In this document: piece by piece, positions 51,806 through 60,118 of the stretch
Numbering within the stretch: position 1 is the first letter of the stretch
How the letters are laid out: every line of letters begins with the position of its first letter
Source of the DNA: Flavobacterium pisciphilum
GTDB lineage: Bacteria > Bacteroidota > Bacteroidia > Flavobacteriales > Flavobacteriaceae
Assembly: GCF_020905345.1 (NCBI RefSeq)
Contig: NZ_JAJJMO010000001.1
Span: forward strand, 2,914,001 to 2,978,000
DNA: 64,000 nucleotides
Reading direction: 5' to 3'
Made by a program: the position numbers and the translations under genes
The notes under the pieces: model-generated
Seen by the model: the letters and a program-made list of their open reading frames with translations, nothing else
Database searches by the model: none
What the model was told of the DNA's origin: nothing

Positions 51806-52333
51806 TTATTTTTTGTACCCAATTTTTATTCTCTCAGTAGCAGTTTCTTTTTTCTCTGTTAGTTCATCTAAATAAGAGAAAACCAATTCTATATTTTTAT
51901 CATGATTTTCTAACTTCTTTTGAATTTGAAGAATGTCTATTTTTATTTCTGTAGTATCCAAAAGCATTTCTCTGACCTTTGTAAAAATACGCATGATCTG
52001 AATATTCGTTTGAATTGCTTTATCACTCTTAAGAACGCTTGATAACATAAGAACTCCATGTTCCGTAAATGCCATTGGACTATGACGTAAACCCATTTTG
52101 TCAGAATTGGAGGTCACAATTTGTGACCTCCAATTTTTAAACTCTGATTTATTGAGCTCAAACATAAAATCTTCAGGAAATCTTGAGATATTTCTTCTTA
52201 CTGCTTGTTTTAAAACCCTTGTTTCGATACCATAAAGTAAAGCTAAATCGCGATCAAGCATTACTTTTTGATTGCGAATTAAGTATATTTTGGTAGTAAT
52301 ATTTTCTTCTGAAAGTAAAGATTGATCAATCAT
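51806..52333 (-). CDS. ORF6N domain DNA-binding protein
   Basis: A 175-residue protein of the phage-derived ORF6N/KilA-N-related type, in which the N-terminal domain binds DNA: ITTKIYLIRNQKVMLDRDLA, LYGIETRVLKQAVRRNISRF, PEDFMFELNKSEFKNWRSQI, and MAFTEHGVLMLSSVLKSDKA. A C-terminal coiled coil (about residues 120-165) follows. There is no prophage around it, so it is probably a domesticated or stray gene. Codons for NWRSQIVTSN lie within a 31-bp palindrome. It has its own TACATTTG -7 box and sits between the glycan operon and a PaaK-like gene. Confidence 0.85.
   Translation of the reverse strand: MIDQSLLSEENITTKIYLIRNQKVMLDRDLALLYGIETRVLKQAVRRNISRFPEDFMFELNKSEFKNWRSQIVTSNSDKMGLRHSPMAFTEHGVLMLSSVLKSDKAIQTNIQIMRIFTKVREMLLDTTEIKIDILQIQKKLENHDKNIELVFSYLDELTEKKETATERIKIGYKK
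52105..52135. repeat. 31-bp palindrome inside the ORF6N gene
   Basis: Fifteen-base perfect arms (AATTGGAGGTCACAA and its complement) flank a single central base. It falls within the coding frame of the ORF6N protein. Confidence 0.9.
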
Positions 52334-52351
52334 AAGTTTTTAATTAAAAAC

Positions 52352-52359
52352 AAATGTAA
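52352..52359 (-). promoter_or_regulatory. -7 element for the ORF6N gene
   Basis: The minus strand reads TACATTTG (TAnnTTTG), 18 bases upstream of the start at 52333. Confidence 0.5.
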
Positions 52360-52372
52360 GATTTTATTTATA

Positions 52373-53692
52373 TTACAGATAAGATTTAAATTGTTTTAAC
52401 TTTCCACGATTGGTTCTTTCAAGACTAGTTTTTTGAGTGAAATGAAAGTTTAAATTAGGTTCTAAATACAAAGAAATAGCTTCTTTAATTTTTTGAATCT
52501 TATTTTTATCTAACTCAATATCACTTACATATTCAATGTAAAAAGTATCTAATTGAGTTTGTTTGATGATAAATTCTTTTACATTTCCATCGTCCTCAAT
52601 AATACTTTTAGTTATGTAATAAAATGTTAATCCAGGCGATTTTTTACCACTTGGTAAAATTGCAATATCATTGGTTCTGCCAATGAGTTTTTTAAGAATA
52701 GGTTTTTGTAAAGTACTTTTTTCATCTAGAACTCCAATATCGCCAATGTCGTATCGAATAAAAGGATGTGCTTTGTTGAACAATGAAGTAATTACAATTT
52801 TGCCTTCAGTTCCATTAGGAACAGGCTGATTGTCTTTATTCAAAATTTCGACAAAAAGTGTTTCAGAATTTATTTGCCATTCTCCTTTCGGGTTTTCGAA
52901 AGCTATTAAATCAAGTTCAGACGCACCATATTCATTAATAATCGGAATCCCAAATTGTTTTTTTAAGAGTTCTTTATCAGATTCAAAAAGCATTTCGGAA
53001 GTGACAAAACAAGCTTTTAAGGTCGGACAGGTATTTTTTAAGATGATATTTTTCTTTTCTAAAAACTTAGCAAATAAAACAATCGAACTTGTATAACCGT
53101 TGAGGTAATCAAATTTCTTCGTTCTAAATTTCTGCAAAAACTTTTCTAAAACAACATCAGATAAATTAAAAACAGGAAAACGCAAACGGTTGCTTAAAAA
53201 ATCTTTAAACCTTTCCTTTCTATTCCCAATAAAATCCATTGGAATACCATAAAATCGAGCTTGATAAGAAGTATTAAAATCGATTCCATACCAACCAAAA
53301 CGCATACTATTTGAAGCCCAAGTTAAAGCATGGCAATATTTATCTTTTGCAAAAATAAAAGGGGTTCCACTTGATCCAGAGGTCTTGTTGAGATAAATGT
53401 TTTTGGTGGTGTATCCTTTTGAAAGTCTTTCGGAAAGTGGTTTTTGTAAATTTTGTTTGTTTAAAACAGGTAAATCATTCCAGTTTTTGACATTTACAGA
53501 ATCAGCTAACGAAGCATAAAAAGAATTATTTTGCAAATGAAAAGCAACGATTTCTTCTTTTTTATCTTCAATGAATTGGATATGATCTTTTTCAGAAAGG
53601 CTAATAATTTTATGCAACTCGGCTTTTGCTTCCTTGATTGGAAATCCATTTATAAGAAGGGAAATATCAAAAAGTCGAAGCATTTGGAGCAT
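52373..53692 (-). CDS. PaaK/CapK-like adenylate-forming enzyme
   Basis: A roughly 439-residue protein of the phenylacetate-CoA-ligase superfamily. KTSGSSGTPFIFAKDKY is the ATP/phosphate loop near residue 110, ACFVTSEMLFESDKE and INEYGASELDLIAFE form the acyl-binding region, and FIRYDIGDIGVLDEK precedes the mobile C-terminal domain (LKKLIGRTNDIAILPSGKK). The family includes genuine CoA ligases and CapK-like capsule-locus proteins. Proximity to a glycan operon makes the second plausible. The start is set at the ATG at 53692, because a TAnnTTTG box at 53702-53709 overlaps the alternative TTG at 53704. Confidence 0.8.
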   Translation of the reverse strand: MLQMLRLFDISLLINGFPIKEAKAELHKIISLSEKDHIQFIEDKKEEIVAFHLQNNSFYASLADSVNVKNWNDLPVLNKQNLQKPLSERLSKGYTTKNIYLNKTSGSSGTPFIFAKDKYCHALTWASNSMRFGWYGIDFNTSYQARFYGIPMDFIGNRKERFKDFLSNRLRFPVFNLSDVVLEKFLQKFRTKKFDYLNGYTSSIVLFAKFLEKKNIILKNTCPTLKACFVTSEMLFESDKELLKKQFGIPIINEYGASELDLIAFENPKGEWQINSETLFVEILNKDNQPVPNGTEGKIVITSLFNKAHPFIRYDIGDIGVLDEKSTLQKPILKKLIGRTNDIAILPSGKKSPGLTFYYITKSIIEDDGNVKEFIIKQTQLDTFYIEYVSDIELDKNKIQKIKEAISLYLEPNLNFHFTQKTSLERTNRGKLKQFKSYL

Positions 53693-53701
53693 AAATTTCC
53701 T

Positions 53702-53709
53702 CAAAAATA
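53702..53709 (-). promoter_or_regulatory. -7 element for the PaaK/CapK-like gene
   Basis: The minus strand reads TATTTTTG (TAnnTTTG), nine bases before the ATG at 53692, so the leader would be very short. Confidence 0.45.
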
Positions 53710-53783
53710 ATACTTACTAACAACTAAAAATCATGAACCAACAACTTTTTAAAAATTAATTCTGTTTTAAGGTTAAAAGCAAT

Positions 53784-53791
53784 TATTTTTG
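53784..53791 (+). promoter_or_regulatory. -7 element for purD
   Basis: TATTTTTG matches TAnnTTTG, 25 bases before the purD ATG. Confidence 0.5.
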
Positions 53792-53816
53792 CACCACAAC
53801 TAAATACAACTATACA

Positions 53817-55091
53817 ATGACAATTTTACTATTGGGTTCAGGAGGAAGAGAGCATGCGTTTGCATGGAAAATGATTCAAAGTCCGCTATGCGATAAACTT
53901 TTTGTGGCACCAGGAAATGCCGGAACAGCTGGTATTGCTCACAATGTAAATATTAGTCCGACTGATTTTGAAGCTATAAAAACGTTGGTACTTCAAGAAA
54001 ATATAGGTATGGTTGTCGTTGGACCAGAAGATCCATTGGTAAAAGGGATTTACGATTATTTTAAAAATGACGAAAGTTTAAAACATATTCCGGTTATTGG
54101 ACCATCAAAATTAGGGGCTCAACTTGAAGGAAGTAAAGAGTTTGCTAAAGAATTCTTGATGAAACATAATATTCCAACAGCAGCTTATGATAGTTTTACT
54201 GCTGAAACAGTAGAAAAAGGATGTGATTTTCTAGAAACATTACAACCTCCATATGTTTTAAAAGCAGATGGTTTGGCAGCTGGTAAAGGAGTTTTGATTA
54301 TTCAAGATTTAGAAGAAGCAAAAGCTGAATTGAGAAACATGCTTGTGCATGAAAAATTTGGTGCAGCGAGTTCAAAGGTTGTAATTGAAGAATTCTTAGA
54401 TGGTATTGAATTAAGTTGTTTTGTATTAACAGATGGTAAGAGTTATAAAATTCTGCCAACTGCTAAAGATTACAAACGTATTGGAGAAGGCGATACAGGG
54501 TTAAATACAGGCGGAATGGGAGCAGTTTCTCCAGTTCCTTATGTTGATGCTGTTTTAATGGAAAAAATAGAAACACGCATTGTAAAACCAACAATCGAAG
54601 GTTTCCAAAAAGATGGTATAGAATACAAAGGTTTTGTATTTATTGGATTGATAAACGTAAAAAATGAACCAATCGTAATAGAATACAATGTGAGAATGGG
54701 TGATCCAGAAACTGAAGTTGTAGTTCCAAGATTAAAAACAGATTTAGTAGAATTGTTTTTGGCTGTTGCTAATGAAAAATTAGACACTATTTCTTTAGAG
54801 GTTGATCCAAGAAGCGCTACAACAATTATGGTTGTTTCGGGAGGTTACCCAGAAGATTTTGAAAAAGGAAAAGTAATTTCTGGATTAGAGAATATTTCAG
54901 ATTCTATTGTTTTCCATGCAGGTACAAAGCTAGACAATGATAATATCCTAAGTAATGGAGGAAGAGTTTTAGCAGTAACTTCATATGGAGACGATTTCCA
55001 AGAGGCCATAAAAAAATCTTATCAAAACATAGACAAGCTAAATTTTGATAAGATGTATTTTAGAAAAGATATCGGCTTTGACTTACTTTAA
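53817..55091 (+). CDS. purD: Phosphoribosylamine--glycine ligase
   Basis: The 424-residue ATP-grasp enzyme for the second step of purine synthesis, joining glycine to phosphoribosylamine. It begins ILLLGSGGREHAFAWKM, then has VVVGPEDPLVKGIYDYF, PPYVLKADGLAAGKGVLI, EEFLDGIELSCFVLTDG and NVRMGDPETEVVVPRL. The length and all family blocks are complete. Its last 9 bp overlap the end of the convergent small membrane-protein gene. A -7 box lies 25 bases upstream. Confidence 0.95.
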   Translation: MTILLLGSGGREHAFAWKMIQSPLCDKLFVAPGNAGTAGIAHNVNISPTDFEAIKTLVLQENIGMVVVGPEDPLVKGIYDYFKNDESLKHIPVIGPSKLGAQLEGSKEFAKEFLMKHNIPTAAYDSFTAETVEKGCDFLETLQPPYVLKADGLAAGKGVLIIQDLEEAKAELRNMLVHEKFGAASSKVVIEEFLDGIELSCFVLTDGKSYKILPTAKDYKRIGEGDTGLNTGGMGAVSPVPYVDAVLMEKIETRIVKPTIEGFQKDGIEYKGFVFIGLINVKNEPIVIEYNVRMGDPETEVVVPRLKTDLVELFLAVANEKLDTISLEVDPRSATTIMVVSGGYPEDFEKGKVISGLENISDSIVFHAGTKLDNDNILSNGGRVLAVTSYGDDFQEAIKKSYQNIDKLNFDKMYFRKDIGFDLL

Positions 55092-55313
55092 GAAAGAGTG
55101 AGCCGTTGTATCTTGATTTTCTGTTCCTTGAGCATCAAAAATGCGTAATTGTTTGATCCAATATACCATTGCAGCAGCACAAATGATCATGAAAATCCAG
55201 TTAATTGTATTAGCGCCAAACCATGATACAAGTTCTAATGAACGTAAAAAATCAAGTGGAGCAAATAAAATGTTTACGAATAAGTACTGTATTCCTTCAA
55301 AAAAAGTTGTCAT
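55083..55313 (-). CDS. Small membrane protein (possibly DUF6341)
   Basis: A 76-residue protein with two hydrophobic segments (about residues 5-22 and 34-52: INWIFMIICAAAMVYWIKQL). It resembles a flavobacterial family found next to purD and upp, recalled as DUF6341 without a search. Its stop overlaps purD by 9 bp, convergently. Function is unknown. The frame and hydrophobic design support a real gene. Confidence 0.7.
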   Translation of the reverse strand: MTTFFEGIQYLFVNILFAPLDFLRSLELVSWFGANTINWIFMIICAAAMVYWIKQLRIFDAQGTENQDTTAHSFLK

Positions 55314-55456
55314 AATTTATAAAATTATTTTGTTATTTATTGTTTTGTAACGCATTGAAGTTATAAACCCCGATATTCAGAATCTTTATTTCAAGTTGTT
55401 GGTTTCCTTTTTAAACAAGTATTATATTTACAGTCACAAAAGTATAAAATATCCTT

Positions 55457-56386
55457 ATGATAACAAGTGTTTTTAAAAAATCTACACCATTAAATTATTC
55501 TTTGGTTGTAATTTTAATGCTGGTTTTCTTTTTCATCTATCAATTTCAAGATATTTCTTGGGCAAAATCACTTATATCTATTTCAGAAAAAATAAGTTTA
55601 TTGATTGTTGCTTTAGGGTCAATGTTGATAACAAATTTTGTGGTCAAGAAAAACGGACTTAGCAAAGACAATGGTTACACGATATTTTTTTATTTATTAC
55701 TAACATTATTTTTCCCGTCAGCGCTTAATAACCCGGATATTTTGTTAGCCAACTTTTTTGTTCTATTGGCGCTTCGTAGATTGCTATCATTGCAGTCTCT
55801 AAAAGCTTCAAAAGAAAAAATATTCGATGCCTCATTATGGATACTACTAGCTTCATTGTTCCAATTTTGGAGTATTTTGTTTATGTTATTGGTATTTATA
55901 TCAATTATTTTTCACGTTGCAGGGGATTATAGAAACTGGATTTTACCATTTATAGCCCTTTTTACTATAGCTACACTTTTTTCATTAGTAGCTTTATTGT
56001 TTAATATTGATATAATCACATTTTTCCAGAACCGCATAGTTGTAGATTTTAGAATTAATTATTTTACCAATAATTACCAAAATGGAGCTTTATCTATATA
56101 TGTAGCAGTTGCTTTATTCTTTGTAGTTTCATTATTGTTGACATTATCAAATAGACCATTATTACTACATTCTTCTTATAAGAAAATTGTAGCCTATTTT
56201 TTTATAGGAGTTATTGTGTTTTTAATATCTCCTAATAAAAGTAATGATTTGTTGTTGTTTACGGTTGCACCTTTGGCCATTATGGGAACAAGTCATATTG
56301 AGTTTTCACAAAATAAACTAAACAATGAAATTGTTTTTGGAGTTTTAATTTTGTGTAGCCTTTTTACTTTTTTCTCTCAATTATAG
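55457..56386 (+). CDS. Polytopic membrane protein (DUF6427-like)
   Basis: A 309-residue inner-membrane protein with about nine hydrophobic helices, starting SLVVILMLVFFFIYQF and including LWILLASLFQFWSILFMLLV. It matches a family I recall as DUF6427, found upstream of upp in Flavobacterium. It has no catalytic motif; relatives have been discussed as flippase- or glycosyltransferase-like, but nothing here proves that. Its end overlaps the convergent upp gene by 6 bp. Confidence 0.75.
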   Translation: MITSVFKKSTPLNYSLVVILMLVFFFIYQFQDISWAKSLISISEKISLLIVALGSMLITNFVVKKNGLSKDNGYTIFFYLLLTLFFPSALNNPDILLANFFVLLALRRLLSLQSLKASKEKIFDASLWILLASLFQFWSILFMLLVFISIIFHVAGDYRNWILPFIALFTIATLFSLVALLFNIDIITFFQNRIVVDFRINYFTNNYQNGALSIYVAVALFFVVSLLLTLSNRPLLLHSSYKKIVAYFFIGVIVFLISPNKSNDLLLFTVAPLAIMGTSHIEFSQNKLNNEIVFGVLILCSLFTFFSQL

Positions 56387-57034
56387 CTTATTTCCATACG
56401 CTAAGTCGCCAGCATCACCTAATCCAGGAACAATATAATTTTTCTCATTTAAGTTGCTATCCAAAGCAGCAATCCATAAATGGCAAGAATCTGGAAGATG
56501 TTTTTCTAGATAAGCAACACCTTCAGGGGCAGCAATTACAACAGCTAGGTGCATTTCTTTAGGGGCACCATTTTGTATTAGTTTTTGATATACAGCTACG
56601 ATAGATTGCCCTGTTGCAAGCATAGGATCAATTAATAAAACGGTTTTATTATTGATGCTAGATAAGGCTTGGTATTCAACCAAAATAACAAATTCATCAT
56701 CATTGTTTGGATGATGCCTGCATGCTGAAACAAAACCATTTTCGGCTTCATCAAAGTAATTTAAAAAACCAATATGTAATGGTAAACCTGCACGTAAAAT
56801 AGAACACAAGATAAGTTTATCATCAATTTCAGTTGTACTTTTAATACCAAGTGGTGTTTCGATTTCGACATTTTTATAAGATAGATCTTTACTTATCTCG
56901 TATGCCATAATCTCACCAATTCGCTCAATATTTCTTCGAAAACGCATACTGTCGTTTTGAACTTTTATATTTCGTATTTGACCTAAAAAATGGTTTAATA
57001 CGCTATTGTTTTCGGATAAATAATGAATCTGCAT
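56381..57034 (-). CDS. upp: Uracil phosphoribosyltransferase
   Basis: A 217-residue pyrimidine-salvage enzyme that makes UMP from uracil and PRPP. The PRPP loop is KTVLLIDPMLATGQSI near residue 130. ILCSILRAGLPLHIGFLNYF lies upstream, and AALDSNLNEKNYIVPGLGDAGDLAYG forms the uracil-binding C-terminus (IVPGLGDAGDLAYG). It is convergent with the DUF6427-like gene and divergent from the DUF4254 gene. Confidence 0.93.
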   Translation of the reverse strand: MQIHYLSENNSVLNHFLGQIRNIKVQNDSMRFRRNIERIGEIMAYEISKDLSYKNVEIETPLGIKSTTEIDDKLILCSILRAGLPLHIGFLNYFDEAENGFVSACRHHPNNDDEFVILVEYQALSSINNKTVLLIDPMLATGQSIVAVYQKLIQNGAPKEMHLAVVIAAPEGVAYLEKHLPDSCHLWIAALDSNLNEKNYIVPGLGDAGDLAYGNKL

Positions 57035-57118
57035 GATGGTATTTTTTAATTTATTTTTAAATCTGATTTGTGATATATAGATTTATGATTTGATATTTTT
57101 TTATAAAAGTATAAAAAG

Positions 57119-57126
57119 TATCTTTG
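57119..57126 (+). promoter_or_regulatory. -7 element for the DUF4254-GT9 operon
   Basis: TATCTTTG matches TAnnTTTG, 20 bases before the ATG at 57147. The upstream in-frame ATG at 57090 lies before the promoter and is rejected. Confidence 0.55.
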
Positions 57127-57146
57127 TATCTATAAAAATTAAAGAC

Positions 57147-57752
57147 ATGTTTTCAAAATTAGCATATTCTGTATTCGAACAAAGCATCAAAGATTATCAT
57201 AAATTTGATAATGTTGATCAGCCAATAAACAATCCATATCCAAAAGATAAATTTGAACATTTATTATATCTAAAAAACTGGATAGATACCGTACAATGGC
57301 ATTTTGAAGATATTATTCGTGATCCGAATATCGACCCAGTAGCAGCACTTACTCTAAAAAGAAGAATTGATGCTTCTAATCAAGAGCGTACTGATATGGT
57401 GGAATATATTGATAGTTATTTTTTACAAAAATACAGCCATGTAAAAGTAAAAGATGGAGCTAAAATTAATTCTGAAAGTCCAGCATGGGCATTTGACAGA
57501 TTATCTATTTTGGCTTTAAAAATTTATCATATGAATGAAGAAGCTACTCGTGCAGAGGCTTCACAAGAACACAGAGATAAATGTCAGGAGAAATTAAATG
57601 TACTTTTGGAACAAAGAAGTGATTTGTCAACTGCAATTGACGATTTGTTAACTGACATTGAAAATGGAGATAAATTCATGAAAGTGTACAAACAAATGAA
57701 AATGTACAATGATGATGATTTGAATCCTGTTTTATACCAAAATAAAAAATAA
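57147..57752 (+). CDS. DUF4254 family protein
   Basis: A 201-residue soluble, largely helical protein. LYLKNWIDTVQWHFEDIIRD, ALTLKRRIDASNQERTDMVE and SPAWAFDRLSILALKIYHM are the DUF4254 hallmarks. Members are regularly found beside GT9 heptosyltransferase-like genes in Bacteroidota, as here, where the next gene begins at the base after the stop. A role linked to lipopolysaccharide or another surface glycan is therefore inferred. Confidence 0.88.
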   Translation: MFSKLAYSVFEQSIKDYHKFDNVDQPINNPYPKDKFEHLLYLKNWIDTVQWHFEDIIRDPNIDPVAALTLKRRIDASNQERTDMVEYIDSYFLQKYSHVKVKDGAKINSESPAWAFDRLSILALKIYHMNEEATRAEASQEHRDKCQEKLNVLLEQRSDLSTAIDDLLTDIENGDKFMKVYKQMKMYNDDDLNPVLYQNKK

Positions 57753-58799
57753 TTGGCAGAATTGTCCAATAAAATTAAGCATATAGCCGTCATGAGACTT
57801 TCCGCAATGGGAGATGTCGCTATGACGGTTCCTGTTTTACGCGCTTTTGTAAAACAGTATCCAGAGGTTCAATTAACCATTATTTCACGCCCATTTTTCA
57901 AACCATTTTTTGATGGAATTCCTAACTTGACTTTTTTTGTTTTTGATGATAAAGAGCGTCATAAAGGGTTTCTTGGATTAGTGCGTTTATATAAAGATTT
58001 AAAAAAGCTACATATTGATGCTTTTGCTGATTTACATAACGTTTTACGTTCTAAAGTTGTTCGTACTTTTTTCGCTTTAGGCGGTAAAAAGACTGCTTTT
58101 GTTGATAAAGCAAGAGAGGCAAAAAAGGCATTAATGCGTACAGAAAATAAAATCTTTAAGCAATTGCCAACTATGTTTGAACGACATGCAAAAGTGTTTG
58201 AAGAACTAGGATTTCCATTGGATTTATCTAACCCTGAGTTTCCTAAAAAAGCAATTTTAAGTGCAGAAATTACAAACTTGGTAGGAGAAAATTATCAAAA
58301 ATTAATTGGTATTGCTCCTTTTGCACAGTATGAGTCTAAAGTTTATCCTTTAGATTTGATGCAGGAAGTAATTGCAAAATTGGCTGAAAATAAAGATCAT
58401 ACCATCTTACTTTTTGGTGGAGGAAAGAAAGAAGTTGAAATTTTAGAATCGCTTTCTGAACCTTTTAAAAATGTAATAAATGTAGCAGGAAGGATAAAGT
58501 TTCAACAAGAGCTAAAACTAATTAGTAATCTTGATGTAATGCTTTCTATGGATTCTGGGAATGCCCATATTGCGGCTATGCTAGGAGTTAAAGTAATTAC
58601 ACTTTGGGGAGCTACACATCCGTATGCAGGATTTTTACCTTTTAATCAAAAGTTTGAAAATGCATTAGTATCTGATAGAATAAAATTTCCTTTATTGCCA
58701 ACATCAGTGTATGGAAATAAAATAGTTCCTGGTTATGAAGATGCAATGCGAACTATTTTGCCTGAACAAGTAGTAGATAAGATTCAATCTCTGTTATAA
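57753..58799 (+). CDS. GT9 family (heptosyltransferase-like) glycosyltransferase
   Basis: A 348-residue GT-B enzyme. KHIAVMRLSAMGDVAMTVPV is the family N-terminal Rossmann motif. ADLHNVLRSKVVRTFFAL, IGIAPFAQYESKVYP, ILLFGGGKKEVEIL, and SMDSGNAHIAAMLGVKVITLWG near the C-terminal nucleotide site follow. The TTG at 57753 is used as the start because an ATG at 57792 would remove the first strand (KHIAV). The start directly follows the DUF4254 stop. It probably adds a sugar to lipid A core or another surface glycan. Confidence 0.88.
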   Translation: MAELSNKIKHIAVMRLSAMGDVAMTVPVLRAFVKQYPEVQLTIISRPFFKPFFDGIPNLTFFVFDDKERHKGFLGLVRLYKDLKKLHIDAFADLHNVLRSKVVRTFFALGGKKTAFVDKAREAKKALMRTENKIFKQLPTMFERHAKVFEELGFPLDLSNPEFPKKAILSAEITNLVGENYQKLIGIAPFAQYESKVYPLDLMQEVIAKLAENKDHTILLFGGGKKEVEILESLSEPFKNVINVAGRIKFQQELKLISNLDVMLSMDSGNAHIAAMLGVKVITLWGATHPYAGFLPFNQKFENALVSDRIKFPLLPTSVYGNKIVPGYEDAMRTILPEQVVDKIQSLL

Positions 58800-58800
58800 G

Positions 58801-58863
58801 TTTACAGTTTACAGTTTACAGTTTACAGTTTACAGTTTACAGTTTACAGTTTACAGTTTACAG
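58801..58863. repeat. Nine perfect tandem copies of TTTACAG
   Basis: An uninterrupted 63-bp heptamer array starting one base after the GT9 stop codon and before its terminator. It is likely to vary in copy number by slippage. The same heptamer occurs at 35700-35727, and related words occur in the array at 21604-21822. Confidence 0.95.
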
Positions 58864-58875
58864 TTTGTGTTATAT

Positions 58876-58908
58876 AAAAAAAGAGTTTGCATTGCAAACT
58901 CTTTTTTT
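58876..58908. terminator. Terminator between GT9 and the ferredoxin reductase gene
   Basis: AAAAAGAGTTTGCA and TGCAAACTCTTTTT are perfect arms with a T run on one side and an A run on the other, so it can work for both convergent genes. Confidence 0.9.
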
Positions 58909-58940
58909 ATAGCTGTTAACTAACTGTGACTGAATACTTC

Positions 58941-59993
58941 TTATACGTCGTCGTAATCTACATAAATAGTCTCTGATGTAGGATGTGCTTGACAGGTAAG
59001 AATTAATCCATCTGCAATTTCTTTATCAGTTAAAATAGAGTTTTTTCTCATCTCTGCAGTTCCAGCGGTTACACGTGCAAGACAGCTGCTGCAAATTCCG
59101 CCTTGGCAAGAATATGGAGCATCAATTCCTTGTTTTAAAGCTGCATCAAGTATGGTTTGTTTTTGAGACATTTCAAAAGAAACTTCTTCATCATCAACAA
59201 GAACAGTAATTTTTGAATGTCCTTCTAATGAAGTATCAATTTTATTTTCTTGAGTAGAAGTAGTAAAAAGCTCAAATTTAATAGCTGATTCTTTTACATT
59301 TTTTTCTTTCAAAATTCCTGAAACGGTATTAATCATTTCTTCAGGACCACACAAAAAGAATTTATCAAATTCTAATTCTTTGTGCTTGTTATTCAATACA
59401 TAATTCACCGCTGATTTATCGATTCGGCCAAACAATGCATTTTCTGCTTTAGCTTGACTAAAAACATAATGTACGAAGAAACGACCTACATATTGTAATT
59501 GTAAATCGTGTAATTCTTGATAAAAAATTGTTTCATCGGGAGTTTTATTTCCATAAACCAATACAAATGAACTTTTTGGCTCACTTTTTAAAACTGATTT
59601 TAAGATAGAAAGTACTGGAGTTATTCCACTTCCAGCAACAAATGCTGTATAGTTTTTTTGTCTTTCAGGTTCAGGCTCAAATGTAAACTTACCCTCTGGT
59701 TTACCTACTTCAAGGACATCTCCAGCTTTTAGTTTTGTAGTTGCAAATTGAGAAAAGACGCCATTTTTTACCGCTTTTACCGCAATGCGTAGTTCACCAC
59801 TTTCTGGAGAAGAACAAATAGAATAAGCACGACGAAGTTCTTTGTTATCTAATGTTAATCGTAAATTGATATATTGACCTGCAATAAAAGTATAGTTTGA
59901 TTTTAGTTCTTCAGGAACATTAAAAAGTATCGAAACCGCAGCTGCAGTTTCACGTTTTACTTCTTTTATTATTAGTTTTAAGAATGAAGGCAT
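58941..59993 (-). CDS. Ferredoxin--NAD(P)H reductase-like protein with C-terminal 2Fe-2S domain (PaaE-like)
   Basis: A 350-residue electron-transfer protein. The N-terminal FAD domain has RRAYSICSSPESGELRIAVK (FAD-binding RxYS). The NAD(P)-binding domain has FVAGSGITPVLSILK and FFLCGPEEMI. The C-terminal ferredoxin domain has the cysteine cluster YSCQGGICSSCLARV plus a later Cys (LILTCQA). The architecture matches PaaE-type reductases, but no paa oxygenase genes are nearby, so the partner is unknown. The start is set at the ATG at 59993 with a TACTTTTG -7 box 16 bases upstream. Confidence 0.88.
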   Translation of the reverse strand: MPSFLKLIIKEVKRETAAAVSILFNVPEELKSNYTFIAGQYINLRLTLDNKELRRAYSICSSPESGELRIAVKAVKNGVFSQFATTKLKAGDVLEVGKPEGKFTFEPEPERQKNYTAFVAGSGITPVLSILKSVLKSEPKSSFVLVYGNKTPDETIFYQELHDLQLQYVGRFFVHYVFSQAKAENALFGRIDKSAVNYVLNNKHKELEFDKFFLCGPEEMINTVSGILKEKNVKESAIKFELFTTSTQENKIDTSLEGHSKITVLVDDEEVSFEMSQKQTILDAALKQGIDAPYSCQGGICSSCLARVTAGTAEMRKNSILTDKEIADGLILTCQAHPTSETIYVDYDDV

Positions 59994-60008
59994 GATATTA
60001 TTTTTTTG

Positions 60009-60016
60009 CAAAAGTA
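60009..60016 (-). promoter_or_regulatory. -7 element for the ferredoxin reductase gene
   Basis: The minus strand reads TACTTTTG (TAnnTTTG), 15 bases upstream of the ATG at 59993. It supports that start over the longer frame to 60020, which would overlap it. Confidence 0.5.
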
Positions 60017-60118
60017 GCAAACAGCTATTAAATGATTGGTATTAAACGGTAATATTTTATTTTGTTTGTAACGTTTTCTACATTTACATACTTACTCTAC
60101 AGACTAAACCAAAAAAAT

